A DNA stretch of 64,000 bases from Parapristionchus giblindavisi (GCA_943737045.1 CALSFV010000038.1:682001-746000); one strand, 5' to 3'; positions 37,350-52,695 are shown, counted from the first letter of the stretch. Numbers and translations: made by a program. Notes: generated from the letters alone by a model not told the origin.

Positions 37350-37625
37350 TCTCCTATCTTATATAATCTCGAATGATAACTTTGTGATATTTATATTTAT
37401 TTCTATGGTTATATTATATTATACACAATTGTCTTCTACGTATTGTTGTGCCCTTGTTGTGTAAAATTATCCTTAGTGGAGAGAATATGTAAATAGCTTT
37501 ACTGATATGCATAAAGAGCTTCATAACTAATATCGATGATATATTCTGATCTTTCAAATGGTTCGCTTCCATTTGTGTTATCTCTCGTCCTATTGATTTC
37601 AGCATAATCAATTTGATGCTATAGG

Positions 37626-40600
37626 ATGTCGTGGTTATTCGGAGTGAAGAAGCCTGATATGGCTCCCATGCCTGATAACTACAATCCTCAAGGAAATCAA
37701 GAGGGTCAACAAGGACAAGGAGGACAGGTATATCTATGTTATATTTAATTGTTAATATATCATTTATGTGTAGGGTGGAGGAGCAGCTGCGGGAAGTGGT
37801 GCTGGATCAAAGATGGCATACTCTTTTGATTCAACTGCACTTGAAAGAGCAGCCAAAGCTGCGAGAGATCTTGAGAAGTTCCCTAATGCTAAGGTTAGTC
37901 AAGGGTTATGAAGATTCAATGAACCATGATTGATTGTTCAGGAAGCACTTGAATTGAGTAGATTACAAGAGATGACTCGACAGAAGGAAGTAGAACAACA
38001 GACTAAGGTTGGAATATGATCGATAAGATATAATGAATCAATCAATATATTGTAGATGATCGAAGCACAGATTCAACAGAATAAGGAAAGACAGATTCGT
38101 GCTATGGAAGAAGAACGAAGAAAGACACTTGGAGAAGAGACTCAACATGCTAAAGCTGTAATCATCTACAATATTGTATGTATATCTACCGTAATGATTG
38201 ATGTTTAGCGTGCTGAGTATCAAGATGCACTTGCTCGTAAGAGAGGCGAAGAAGAAATGGCACAGAAGGCTAGATTACAAGAGGAAAGTCTTCGCAAACA
38301 AGAAGAGAGTGTCAAAAGACAAGAAGCACTTAGAAAACGTAAGTTCATATTATACAAACTATATCTTTTGTTGATGAAATTAAGCAAATGTATGAATTTG
38401 TAGAGACTATTGAACACGAACTGGCATTGAAGCACAAATATGACCTGGAGAAAGTACAAGCTGAGACTCTTGCTAGAGCTAAGGTACTGTAGCTAATATG
38501 TACCACATGCTGTAGATACTGTAGAGTAACATATCGATCATACATTTTCGGCGAACTCAAAATTATTTACACAGTGGGTCGATTTAGAAAAATCGTAATT
38601 GCTCGCATGAAAATGAGTCCTATATAGTGGGTCGATCCTCGAATTTGCTGGGTATGAATATGTATGATATCGATTGTATTACTTTTATTTATTCAGGCTG
38701 CTCGTGAAAATCGTGATGTCAACCTCGAACAATTGAGAGTTAGTGAAGAAGAACACAGAAAGACTGCCATTGAGAAGATGAAGTACGGTATATTTGAACT
38801 ACTGTAACATTATTGATTGATTGATTGATTAATTATAGAACTGGAGCATCAATGTTGGGTGCAGCAGCAGATAACTTCTTGAATGATAAGGCAAAGATGA
38901 CTGCAGCTGTAGCTGGTCTCACTGCTCTTGCTGTTGGATGGTATACTGCTAAGAGAGGAACTAATGTTGCTGCCAGATATATCGAAGCTAGATTAGGTAT
39001 ACTGTATATCATACATTTTCGGCGCCCTCACAGGATTTTATTTATTTAGTGGGTCGATCTAGAAAAATCGTTATTTTTCGCTTAAATTGCAATATTTTGC
39101 ATAGCAAAGTTGTTTTATATAGTGGGTCGATCGCATAGGTCGAAAAGTATGTTACAAAGTACCAAGCCTGACCGCATTTTGAGCCAAAATTTCCTAAAAA
39201 TCGAGAAACCTGACCGCATTTGATCCAAAATTTCACCAAAATCGAAAAACCTGACCGCATTTTGGAATCCGATAACCTAACTATTTGACCTATGGTCGAT
39301 CGTCACCTTGTGAGGGTATGAAAATGTATATCATGTATCGACTTATCGATTGAATATCAGGCAAACCTTCTCTTGTCCGTGAAACATCTCGTCTGACTCC
39401 ATTCGAAACACTCAAACATCCAATTAAGAGTGCAAAGATGATGCTTCGTAATAAAGATGATCCACTTAAGGGTGTTGTTCTATCGGTATGTATCTAATTA
39501 ATATTATTTTATTACCATCACCCATTTCCTTGTTGTTGACGGGTTGATTTTTCCTATTGAGAAGGTGTAGAGTACATAGTTTCAAGCGTATGCTCATATA
39601 GAGTGCAATGAAAAAAGGATTGTACTATAACTCAATGTTTCTGTCATAATGTATCGTTATATCGATTATTGTTATAATATGTAGTTATTGATTTAGCCTG
39701 CCCTTGAATCTCGTCTTCGTGATGTAGCCATTTCTACTAGTAACACTCGTAGACATAATGGACTCTTCAGAAATATCCTATTCTACGGTATAATCTTTAT
39801 ATAATATTGAATATTAATACTAATTAATCTAATTGTATTCAGGTCCACCTGGTACGGGTAAAACCTTATTCGCCAAATCTCTTGCTCGTCATTCTGGACT
39901 AGACTTTGCTATTATGACTGGAGGTGATGTAGCACCAATGGGAAGAGATGGAGTATCAGCTATTCATAAACTATTTGATTGGGCTCAAAATAGTAGAAAG
40001 GGGTGAGTCTAACACTTTCTAACACTTCTATATCTATACCAGGGTTGTGCGGAAAATACATTTCGAAAAAACCGGAAAAAATTCGGAAAATTTTCCGCGC
40101 AATCCTGATCTATACTTTTGTTTATTATTTCTTTCCAAACATGAAGAATAAGACTTGTGGGTGGTCGTTGGGCATGTCCCTTTATCGTATATTGAACCAA
40201 TTAATCGATGGGAATTAAGTTTACTGTACCCGAACCTAAATATCGTGCCTACTTGGTTCATCTCCTGCCCTATTGTCTATGCAAATTTCCTTAAACGGTG
40301 CTCGAGAAGCCTTAATTAAGATAATAAGCCACGGTGGCCGAGTGGTTAAGGCGTGTGACTTATGATCACATGGAGCATGTCTCTTCGCGGGTTCGAATCC
40401 CGTCTGTGGCATATTCTTTTGCACGTTTTTTGCAAGCTTAAAATCAATGTGGCACAATGGAAATGACATTGCCTATCCAATTTAACTAATCTCCTTTACA
40501 GTCTGGTCGTCTTCATTGATGAAGCTGATGCTTTCCTTCAAAAGAGAAACAAGGGAGAGATGAGTGAGGTTTGTCATTTTTAATTGGATCATTCTACAAT

Positions 40601-41366
40601 AATCCTTTCATTGTACTTACCGTAATCTTTGTTATCAGGATGTTCGTGCAGCATTGAATGCATTCCTCTATCGTACGGGTGAACAATCTCGTCGTGTCAT
40701 GTTGGTAGTTGCATCCAATCAACCGGAACAGTTCGATTGGGCTGTCAATGATCGGTACGATTACTGTAGATGCATACAGTAACTAATCAATAAATGGTTA
40801 TAGTTTGGATCAATTGATAGAGTTTGCTCTACCTGGACTTCTTGAGAGAGAACGTATTCTTCTTCAATACTTCAAGGAACATATTGCTGATCCAGCTACT
40901 AGTGGAAGTAGAGGACAAAGACTCAAATTAGGTTTATAATCAATATCTTATACATTACTGTAATATGTTGTTGTAGGAAAGTTTGATTGGATCAAGAAAT
41001 GTTCTGAAGTCGCTGCAAGCACAGATGGAATGTCTGGTCGTGAATTGAGTAAACTTGTTGTTGGATGGCAGGTACGGTACAATTCTAAGGTATAGTGTAC
41101 TTTTTGATTGATTGTAGGCAGCAGCATATGCATCGGAGGATGGAGTTCTTACAGAGAATATGATTGATGAATACACAAAGGATGCAGCAGAACAACATTC
41201 TCATAAGGTATTGATTGATTGATTGATTAATGAGTTATATTAATTAATTGATTATGTTTAGATGAAATGGATGAAGGATGAAGTATCATTCGAAAGAGAA
41301 TCAGGATTAAGAAGAGAAGAAGCAAAGAGAATAACAGATACAACAAAGAAGGAAAGTTCAGTCTAA
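37626..41366 (+). CDS. atad-3: ATAD3, mitochondrial AAA+ ATPase
   Basis: Inner-mitochondrial-membrane AAA ATPase needed for nucleoid organisation, membrane contacts and biogenesis. The N-terminus is [20 protein letters not shown], then a Gly/Gln-rich stretch and [20 protein letters not shown] long charged coiled coil follows (37930-38780). The hydrophobic segment [20 protein letters not shown] is at 38900-38955. The AAA core has Walker A GPPGTGKT (39845-39868), Walker [11 protein letters not shown] (40502-40530), sensor [15 protein letters not shown] and a C-terminal helical part ending [11 protein letters not shown]. All ATPase motifs look intact. Introns carry two family B MITEs (one interrupted by a family A MITE) and a tRNA gene in the same orientation as the host. 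Confidence 0.95.
38539..38666. mobile_element. hAT-like MITE family B, copy 3, exact 8-bp duplication
   Basis: Starts CATACATTTTCGGCG and ends GAATATGTATG. Flanked by ATATCGAT at 38531-38538 and 38667-38674. At 128 bp it is the shortest copy, apparently an internal deletion. In an ATAD3 intron. Confidence 0.88.
39010..39330. mobile_element. hAT-like MITE family B, copy 4, interrupted by a family A MITE
   Basis: Left end CATACATTTTCGGCGCCC and right end GAGGGTATGAAAATGTAT. The body is split after ATATAGTGGGTCGATCG by the 161-bp element at 39134-39294. Removing that element and one copy of GTCGATCG leaves an uninterrupted family B layout. In an ATAD3 intron, about 340 bp from copy 3. Confidence 0.85.
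39134..39294. mobile_element. hAT-like MITE family A, copy 5, nested in a family B MITE
   Basis: Starts CATAGGTCGAAAAGTATG, ends AACTATTTGACCTATG. Direct duplication GTCGATCG on both sides (39126-39133, 39295-39302). Interior has two and a half CTGACCGCATTTTGAGCC-type units. Confidence 0.9.
40055..40115. repeat. Short imperfect hairpin
   Basis: AGGGTTGTGCGGAAAA on the left pairs with ATTTTCCGCGCAATCCT on the right around an A/G-rich loop. Upstream of the intronic tRNA; could be a remnant of another foldback. Confidence 0.6.
40328..40411 (+). tRNA. tRNA with leucine-type long variable arm and UAU anticodon (nev-tRNA-Ile)
   Basis: 84 nt, no intron. Acceptor stem GCCACGG/CTGTGGC with discriminator A. 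The A box TGGCCGAGTGG and B box GGTTCGAATCC are both canonical. Anticodon stem TGTGA/TCACA with loop CTTATGA gives anticodon UAU (40361-40363), reading AUA. A variable arm of 16 nt (40371-40386) forms stem GGAG/CTCT with loop CATGT. T stem GCGGG/CCCGT. A TTTT run follows at 40416-40419 as a Pol III terminator. Ordinary tRNA-Ile is type I with a short variable loop; this is a class II, Leu-like body. It matches the nematode-specific V-arm tRNAs (nev-tRNA) known for Ile(UAU) and Gly(CCC), which are leucylated by LeuRS. It lies inside an ATAD3 intron, same strand. Confidence 0.9.
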
Positions 41367-41766
41367 ATGTATTGATTACTACTTTATATCCTTCTATCAA
41401 TCATTCATTCAATCAATCCATTCATTCATTCATTCTATATTAGGTCTCATTTTATATTCTCAAGCCATTTCATTGCTTGTTATACGATATCTCATGAACT
41501 CGTTGATTGTTTATAGATCTTGTTGAGTTTGTTCCCTTTTAGATTAATTGATGTATCATTACATCTTTATAGATTAGTAGATCAAATTAGTTGTTTTCCC
41601 TTTTTTGTTTTGTCGTGTTATGCGATAAATTGAATTTTTAAGAAAATAATTTTATCACAGTTGCAGATATTGATATAGGTGGTTAACATTTGTATTATCT
41701 TTTCAAACTTGATAACTTCGAGGTTCTGTAACGGTAATGATTAGTGGAAATAAGAATAGATGTATT
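41367..41766. other. Tail-to-tail intergenic region
   Basis: Between ATAD3 (+) and a small membrane protein gene (-). ATTCATTC repeats near 41400-41435; nothing else seen. Confidence 0.45.
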
Positions 41767-42190
41767 CTAACCTCTGAAGTATCTATAACATCCAAGACTC
41801 AATAGAGCTAATAAGACGATCAGAATCACGGAGAAAATTATTATTGACCATGTCTCAATCAATCAATATATTAAAAATGATCAATATTGATTACCTTGAA
41901 TTTGATACAGCAATACATCATTCCCACTCGACAACATTCATAATAAAAGACTGGATTTGCTGACAAGAATTAATCTTTGATCTTTATGATGGATTGATTA
42001 TATTACGTTTAGAACAAGTAGACACAGCATTTCCGTAGTTGGGACAGTATACATTTCCATCGAGATCATTCTGACTGGATAATGATATTTGAGTTGATCC
42101 TTGTATTGATTCAAATGTTGTAGTCTCTATCTCTATTGAACCATACACTATAGTTAGAATAGAGAAGAGAATCAGATAAACTGTATTCAT
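41767..42190 (-). CDS. Small cysteine-rich type I membrane protein (CC...CC-W-TM type)
   Basis: Three exons on the minus strand. The start at 42190 gives MNTVYLILFSILTIVYGSIE, a signal peptide. The Thr/Ser-rich ectodomain carries CPNYGNAVSTC, and the second exon gives NPVFYYECCRVGMMYCCIKF. The third exon adds TWSIIIFSVILIVLLALLSL (transmembrane) and a short GCYRYFRG tail before the stop at 41769-41767. The order C..C..YYxCC..CC-W-TM recurs in small nematode surface proteins (CX-domain-like), but I cannot confirm the family. The splice phases agree across both introns. The last donor and acceptor are standard; function unknown. Confidence 0.65.
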
Positions 42191-42701
42191 CTGTATTATA
42201 TTTTATATTAAATTAAAAACTAATGACGAATGGGAAGAACGAGATGAAAACATTTTTAAAGGGAGCTTCTATGAATATAAACAGCAACTACAACGGCACA
42301 GATCGCATAAATGATTAACATGAGTGATATAATAGATGATATATTGAATACATAGTATTCAATGGCTAAATCGTCTTTCTGTCTCTCATATAGAGCATCC
42401 AATTACATTCAATCTCCTCCCCTTTTTCTTCTTCTTCTCTTCTATTAGCCTTGTTAATAAGAAACGGAAACAGGACCCTTCAACGGCATCCTCATATTCT
42501 GCTTGCTTCTACTGACCACACAATTTATAATAAGGCATAGCGAATTTATCTCTCATAATTCATTCTACAAACTTCTACACCGCATCAAGAAGTAATACAG
42601 ACAACTTCTTATATTCATTTGAAACGATAAAAAACTAATATGAAGTGTCAATTGTCTGATACAAATTGACAGGGAGAAGATAAAGGATGGAAGGATTCAA
42701 T
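42191..42701. other. Intergenic with a short minus-strand TM-coding frame lacking a start
   Basis: A minus frame around 42395-42260 reads DALYERQKDDLAIEYYVF then about 25 hydrophobic residues and a stop. The codon before it is a stop and no ATG or obvious acceptor precedes it, so it is left uncalled. The rest is AT-rich. Confidence 0.35.
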
Positions 42702-44443
42702 CTAATGTCCAGATACAGCCTTGATCAAAGCCTCTGCTACTTCAGCTCGGATTCCTGCTTCTGCCTTTGCAACCTATAAGCAAACAACGATATTACTACC
42801 GTAAACCACTGATAGATTAATATACAATGATACTGGATTCACTTTATCTAAATTAAAAGTAAACTATTGAACGCCAATTGAATTCCAATGAGTGTCTTCA
42901 CGTTTCACACAGAAGAGTTCTTTATTAACATGAATATATAAACCAACCTCGCTTCCTTCAACGGCAGCACGCTGAGCAGCCTCAAGCTCTTGCCGGGCGA
43001 GCTGCAATATATGATATCAATGAACAATCAAGATATAGATATACAAATCGTAGAGCAAATTATTATCTTCTGATGCAATGGTGGAGAACAACATAATGTG
43101 CTGAACTTTTTAAAAAAAACTAACGCTCTCATCGATATCCTCAACCTTGACAGTTTCCTCAGCAAGAACCTGGCATGAACCATCAATGTTCATGGACAAA
43201 GTTCCGGATGAAACGAAAAGACGAGTCTGCTTTCCTATAAAAATGTCTTTCACAATAATGAAACGGATATGTTGAGCCATCGAATAATAAATGTATGGGT
43301 GTAATTACACGTAGCGTTTATAAAAAAATTCTTCCTGTAAAGATGATAATAACCAATTAAACTTCATTGTAAATACCCTCAAGGTCGGTGACGGTGACAA
43401 CTCCGGGCTTGAGAACTCCGATGGTGGGGACGTGGCTAGCGAGAATACCGACCTAAAATACAGAGTTAATTTAAGCTTTAAAAAATATATTAAATTGATT
43501 TAACATTTTTTAAAGTTATCCACCGTCATAATGTTAGGTACGTTTAATTTCCACTGTTGGTTGATTGGTTTAACGTAATCAGATTGACTCAATCAAACGG
43601 AATTATGGAATGAGCCATTTGGTGTTTGTTCTTCTCTTCACCTTTGTTTTCGTAAAAATTTTAACTTAAAATGAAATATTGAGTTTCTATAAGAATAAAA
43701 TCTTTCACTTGGAAATTATGATATGAGATCCGGGAAATATCCACGTTGTCAAGCCGAATTAGTGAATCGACAAGTGGCGTGCATGAATCGATTTGAATAA
43801 TTGTGTTAATTTCACGAAATGGCCATATTTCGTCACAATTTGGATAATCAGTAATCAGAATTTTACAAAAATAAATAATAAAAGACAGAAAAGCCCCAAA
43901 GTAGCAAGTTTGTCCTCAACTCCGTTAAAGTTGAATCAATTTGATTCCATCAAACCAATCAACAAAGAATGAAAATTATACTACGGAATGTAAATATGTA
44001 AATCGAAATGAACTAACTACTTCAACTGAATAGTTATCAGAACAAAATAGCAATTATATCAATTTCAACAAGACGTAATAAAATGACAGTCGCTCCCTAT
44101 ACATAAACAATTCAACCGATAAAAAAGATATCACTTACGGTTCCAGCAAGAGTAGGGACATCAACCTGCTTGACGACGGCATTAGAATAGAAAGCCTGAA
44201 CAAAATAAATCAAAATATAATAAAAATCAAAGCAAATCAAAATAAATTCAAAGATGAGACCCATGATCAGCAATAAACAAAATGGGATAAAATCGGCGAG
44301 AATCATGAAAATCAAACCTTGTCAGGAGAAGCGAAAGTGAGGCGGAGTTCCTCGTTTCCATGTGCGGGCTTGGCTGCAGCGGCAGCTGCGAAGCCTCTGC
44401 GGGAAACTGTGGCCAAACGAGAGAACACACGAAGTGCAGACAT
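42702..44443 (-). CDS. atp5f1d: Mitochondrial ATP synthase subunit delta (F1 delta; ATP5F1D)
   Basis: Central-stalk subunit of F1 ATP synthase (the homologue of bacterial epsilon). The start at 44443 gives MSALRVFSRLATVSRRGFAA, an arginine/alanine mitochondrial presequence. The beta-sandwich follows: LRLTFASPDK, AFYSNAVVKQVDVPTLAGT, VGILASHVPTIGVLKPGVV, KQTRLFVSSGTLSMN and CQVLAEETVKVEDID. The C-terminal helices are LARQELEAAQRAAVEGSE and AEAGIRAEVAEALIKAVSG, then a stop. The FASP and TxxGxxGILxxHxP motifs are intact, and length agrees with the family (about 163 residues). It is head to head with SDHB, 544 bp apart. Confidence 0.95.
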
Positions 44444-44987
44444 TCTACGATTAACCAGATGATAGGCTACCCTTCAATATCTGAGATCAAGAAATGCTAA
44501 AAAACTTTAAAATTGATTTTACAATACAAATATAGTTGTAAAGTTTTCAATGTTAATCGCGAACTCTAGATTTGCTCATTTGTACAGTATTGAAACAACC
44601 TGCACGTCACAACAGGCCTTCAAAAACTCCTCGACTTCTCCGCACTAAATACAGAATATTTTTAAATATTATCTAGTTTACCAATGTTGGTTGAAAATTG
44701 TGTTTAACATTCATATATACAATATTTCACAGAGAAATTCAAGTTACATAACAAATTTCTACACAAAATGTTTCTCTCTTCTGAATTTTCATAATTGGCG
44801 TTTCGTTGTTTACTGCACGTATGGAGCTCCCGACACCGCCCACAAGTTTACATTGAAAGTTTTATTTATTTACGGTATCGTTGTTAGCTTCGTGCTGTTT
44901 ATGTGCATATGATAACTGTGATCAAACCTCAATTCATCGCTATACTCTTATTTATGTCTCAGGGTATTATTCTTGTGTTGTTCAAGG
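44444..44987. promoter_or_regulatory. Shared divergent promoter region of ATP synthase delta and SDHB
   Basis: 544 bp between the two starts, both for mitochondrial respiratory subunits. It must contain both promoters unless transcripts are trans-spliced from further off. No specific site is asserted. Confidence 0.5.
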
Positions 44988-48175
<3,188 letters not shown>

Positions 48176-49939
48176 GTGATGAATAACGACGATTATCGAA
48201 GAGAAGATTGATTGATTGATTGCATGATCCATTTATTGATTGATTATCACTTCGATTGATTCTTCCTATTCTAGATGGGAATTGTAGACAAAGAGTATTG
48301 CATAAAGTTTAGTAGATATAGTGACCCCTCTTCTTAGTCCCTCTCCATTTATATACTATCCCTGATTCCGTACATTCATAATTTACCTTGTCCCAATATT
48401 CAATCTCGGTTATTATATCCTCTGGATTGTCCAATTATTGATTGATTGAGATAAATCTAAGATTGTACTTATCGGAAGTGGTTAAATTGATACTGATTGG
48501 GTGTGTCAAGAGTTAAAGAGATGTTTATGAAAGCAGTACAAAAAGAGGTATTTTTCATGAGAGAATTAAGGCGGAAGGGAGGATTTTACTATGCAATACA
48601 GTACATGACATTTATCTTATCAGTCCATAGTGCGGACGATTAAATCAGGTAGAAGGAAAATTTGCTCGCAATTCCTTATTCTTGTATCTCTGATTTTCAG
48701 ATGAATTATTTCTTACGCGAAATAGTTAATTGAACTGTTTAACCACTGTGATTCTTTTCAATTCTCGTGCTTGTTCTGTTTATCGTGTGGTCGATGCGAC
48801 TATCTTTCCACTCTCCCATTCCGTTAACAGACATGGACTACAGTTGAATCCTCTCCTTGAAGATATTGGAACTTCAGGAGTGATACTTCCATCTAGGACG
48901 AATATCGCAAAAATTTCGTGGGTTATTTGATCATTTGGTGCAAGTTTTGAATTCGGACGTCGTCTTGGATAGAGAAGAGATAATCTCTCAGATACTGAAG
49001 AATACAACTAAAGAATAAGAAGTTTCCCTTTTTTGGCTCTGAATATGCCAAAGCATGAATCTGATAAACTGTATCGTATTGTATTGTATGATTGTTTTCA
49101 AATGTCTCTTGAATTTAGTATGCAACGTGAGATGTAAGTTTTTTTTTCTAAAAAAACTACGAAAGAACTTGCAAGTAAAATTTTCTAGAGTGACCATTGA
49201 AATTTCGGAGATGAACTTGAGAAGCTTTTAGTCTAGAGTAGGTCATGGGTCAGAAGGAATAATGAATATGTACTATAAGGACTTTGAATAATGTATAGAA
49301 CTACTTAGATTGAAGACTGAATGGCTAAGTAGATGGAATGAAAGTAAAAGTTTGTACTCAATGAACATATGGAACTATGAAAGTTCATACTATGGATAGT
49401 AGAACGATATTTGAGAGTTCTTAAAGGCACACCCCAAGCTAATTTTACTCTCCGGATTGACAATACTCTCTCGTAGACAAATAAAGAGAGATGGTATGGC
49501 CAGAGAGTTTCAAATTAGCTCGGTGTGTCGCTTTGAAGAATTCTCAAATGTAAAATAAGGATTAGTCATGGATACATGAATAAGGATGGATTGAGGGTAG
49601 TTATATCATGTTATGAAATGTGGTATTGTATACATAGTAACAGGCTAGAAGTGTTCTGTTTATAGAATTGTTTGATCGGAAGAAGAAGAAGGATAAAGGA
49701 TGGAATAAACGAGATATGGAATGGAACACATGAACATATTCTGAATAGAGATGAGACTTGATAGTGGAACATTATGAATACTTTTCTCTATTTCTCTATT
49801 CTTTCTTCTATTCTTAATTGTCTATCTACATTGAATATAGAGTAGTTCTACTATCTCATATAGTCTCCGCCTCCTTCCATTCCATTGTATAAATGGAGAA
49901 TGAGACTGAATGAGAGATAGATACTTCCTTTCATTCACA
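48176..49939. other. Intergenic, 1.76 kb
   Basis: No gene supported. Contains an imperfect foldback (49411-49547). Open frames at 48730-49200 lack splice context or family signal. Confidence 0.45.
49411..49547. repeat. Foldback element with about 50-bp imperfect arms
   Basis: TTTGAGAGTTCTTAAAGGC at the left and GCTTTGAAGAATTCTCAAA at the right are near reverse complements, continuing through ACACCCCAAGCTAATTTT against AAATTAGCTCGGTGTGT. A MITE-like structure; no clear target duplication. Confidence 0.7.
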
Positions 49940-52011
49940 ATGATCTACCTTCTACTTCTATCTACAGTATTCTTAGTCAATGGTGAATCATCTACAAGAT
50001 GTTGGTCATCGGGGAATGGAGGATCTGCTAGATGGTGGAATGATGGAGAACGAATTGATAGAGGTACATTTACACTTCTTTTAATTTAAATATTTAAAAA
50101 TATTTTGTATTTCTAAAATTTATTTAACATATCCAAAAGTGTGAAGTTCATATCATATATAATCTTTTTCCTTTTCGTCTCGATAGATTGTATCAATTTC
50201 CGTTCCACTTCATTGTACATTTTATCAGATAAGAAATGTCTGCAGAACTTAGCAGTAAACTGTACTCTATCATTATCATTATCTATCTCGAATCATTAAC
50301 ATCCTTTTCTCCAACTTTTATCATCTTTATCATCTGCATCTTCAGTTTGTCATGAACATGTAGACAATTCATTTCTGATCTTTATTCATAACTATTGAAG
50401 TTTGATTGAACATCATTCATTCACTTCTACTAACTATACCCTAATCCATCTAATTCCTTCTCTTCTCTTTTTCTTCAACTAAACCCAATGGTCTTCACGA
50501 CCTTGTCTCAATACAAAATTAACCCCATATAGTAATGGTTTTGTTGATATTTTAGAACTTTGTGACCTTGATTACAGATTAAAGAGTAGTATATATCTTA
50601 TTGGACTAAACTAGAGTCTTTTGTAGTTTGAACTCTTCTTTTATTGATTATTACAGGTCGATATTGGTATGAATGCAGAAATGGAGAATTGAAGCCTATG
50701 GGTTGCTTCAATGAGAATCATCAACGAATCAATATTGGAGAATCATTTATTCAAGATGATTATGAAGTCTCGTGTACACTTAGTTCTGAAGGGTACGGTA
50801 GAAATATTGATCGGATTCAATTATCGATTAATCTTTTTAGATATCTCAAGTTCAAGCAATCCGCCTGTGTCGGTCTCAATGGACAGAGGTACAAAGTTGG
50901 ACAGACTTGGATTGATAATACGGTAGGCAATCAATCGATAATGATACAGTAATCATTAATTCGTTGTAGAACACATATTACTACGAATGTAAAGCAGATG
51001 GAAACTATTTGAGAACATCGATTGAAGGTTGTATTCATCACGATAAAGTATCAAAAGTGAAGATCGGAGAGAAATACGACTTTGGAGAGTACACGTAAGT
51101 CAGAAAAGTCTAAAATAATCGATAATTTGAATTGTATTTTTGAAAATCGAAATATATTTGTAGATACGAATGCCAAAGAAAATCATCAGGAGCTGTTCAA
51201 ATGTGTTCTGTAGGTTGTCTTCATGAGGGAGAACGATTCGTCGTTGGAGAACAATGGCCTGTATGTTATTATCGATTGATTAATCAATCGATATTATTGA
51301 TTGATCTACTTATAGAATGGTGACTTTATCTTCTATTGTGATCAAAAGGGAGGAAGATGTCAGAAGAAATGTGTAGGATGTCAATACAGAAACAAACGTC
51401 TCTATGATGGTGATCGATATCAGAAAGATCGTACCGTATATCAATGCTTAGTGAGAATGATTTTATTGATTGATTGAAACCAACTAATCAATAATCGTTA
51501 TTCAGGTTCGTCGCGATACTTATGGACATAAGCCCGTTGCTTGTGTCAGTTACGAAAACGATGGAACAACTGTAGAAAGAATCATTGGATGTAGATGGTA
51601 GATCAATACAGTATACTAGAGATTATTGATTGATTTCATTTAAGGTATGTACAAGATGCCGTGTCGAAGGTAGAACAATCATGTCATCTCGAAGGAGAAA
51701 AGGCTGTAGTTAAGACTGAAGGATGTATCTATAGATATAAGGTAATTCATATGTCCAATCAATAAATCAATCGATATCAGGGATTCGATACCATCTGGCT
51801 TCAACCCGGAACTTACACCATTTGGAATAAGCCTGATGGACAATCGATTGGTCTTGGATGCAAGGTATTACTGTTAACGATTGATATGAATGAATCAATC
51901 GATATTTTGTAGATCACTGAGAAGGGAGCACTTTTGGAAACGTTTGAAGCAGATGAAGCATCTTCACGTGCAAGTGGTCTTAAATATGATTCACCTCGAG
52001 GAAAGAAATAG
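49940..52011 (+). CDS. Secreted cysteine-rich repeat protein (MIG-18/GFI-1-like, Fn1-type modules)
   Basis: Predicted extracellular. Signal peptide MIYLLLLSTVFLVNGESS. About six consecutive modules each carry a (Y/F)xC and GC pattern with an intervening IGE/VGE turn: GRYWYECRNGELKPMGC, RINIGESF, RYKVGQTW, YYYECKADG, VKIGEKYDFGEYTYEC, FVVGEQW, FIFYCDQKG and TVYQCL. This is the pattern of the nematode MIG-18-type fibronectin-I-like repeats, found in extracellular matrix proteins such as GFI-1. There is no TM segment and the C-terminus is basic (YDSPRGKK). The first intron, about 590 bp, is long. Family assignment rests on module pattern, not an alignment. Confidence 0.65.
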
Positions 52012-52695
52012 AATGGAATTAATTAATATTTAGATTAATAAGGAATCTATGTTTATACCCTTAATACGAACAATACGTGTATTGTACTTTATTCATCTTC
52101 TCATATATTTATTCTCGCTACTTATGGGTGGTGAATAATTGTATATCTTATTGTAGACCATTCAAAAGTGATAAAAAATTATTAAATAATATTCATTCTC
52201 AATTCAATGAAGTCAGCCACATTTACCAGATTTTTTCTGAAATGTTTTTATAACCGGACATAGGACATTAATTCAATCAATTAAAATGATCATCATGAAA
52301 TTACTGTAATGAAAAGATTTTAGAATCATAAATTTATTTCAAGAAAGGGTCGATTAGCCGCTCAAAACCACTACGACTAACCACTAAAACCAAAACCACG
52401 TCTTTAAAAAAATCTTTTCCAGTTTAATAGTTTTTGCACTGTATTATTCTCGTTTATAGCTTGTTATAGGACTATTCATTTTGGGTACGGAACGAAGGAA
52501 GATTGACTTGTGTCCTAAAGAGTCTTTCAAACGGTGAATGATGTTTATCATCAGATGTTTTCATCAATTATTGTTCATCAAGTCGTTCAATATAATCAAA
52601 AGAATATTTATTTCAATAGTTTCAATATGTACAACATCGCACATAGTGCATTTAATAATCTCGACAATACAAGTCACTAGATAGAGTAGATCAGA
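52012..52695. other. Intergenic, convergent 3' flanks
   Basis: AT-rich. The part at 52615-52665 (CAATATGTACAACA, GCATTTAATAAT) resembles 55445-55490, the 3' flank of the next paralogue, so the duplicated unit included the 3' flank. Confidence 0.5.

Noticed and set aside
42260..42400. Minus-strand hydrophobic frame as a small membrane protein
   Set aside because: No start codon, an immediately preceding stop and no convincing acceptor; kept only as a note in the intergenic entry.
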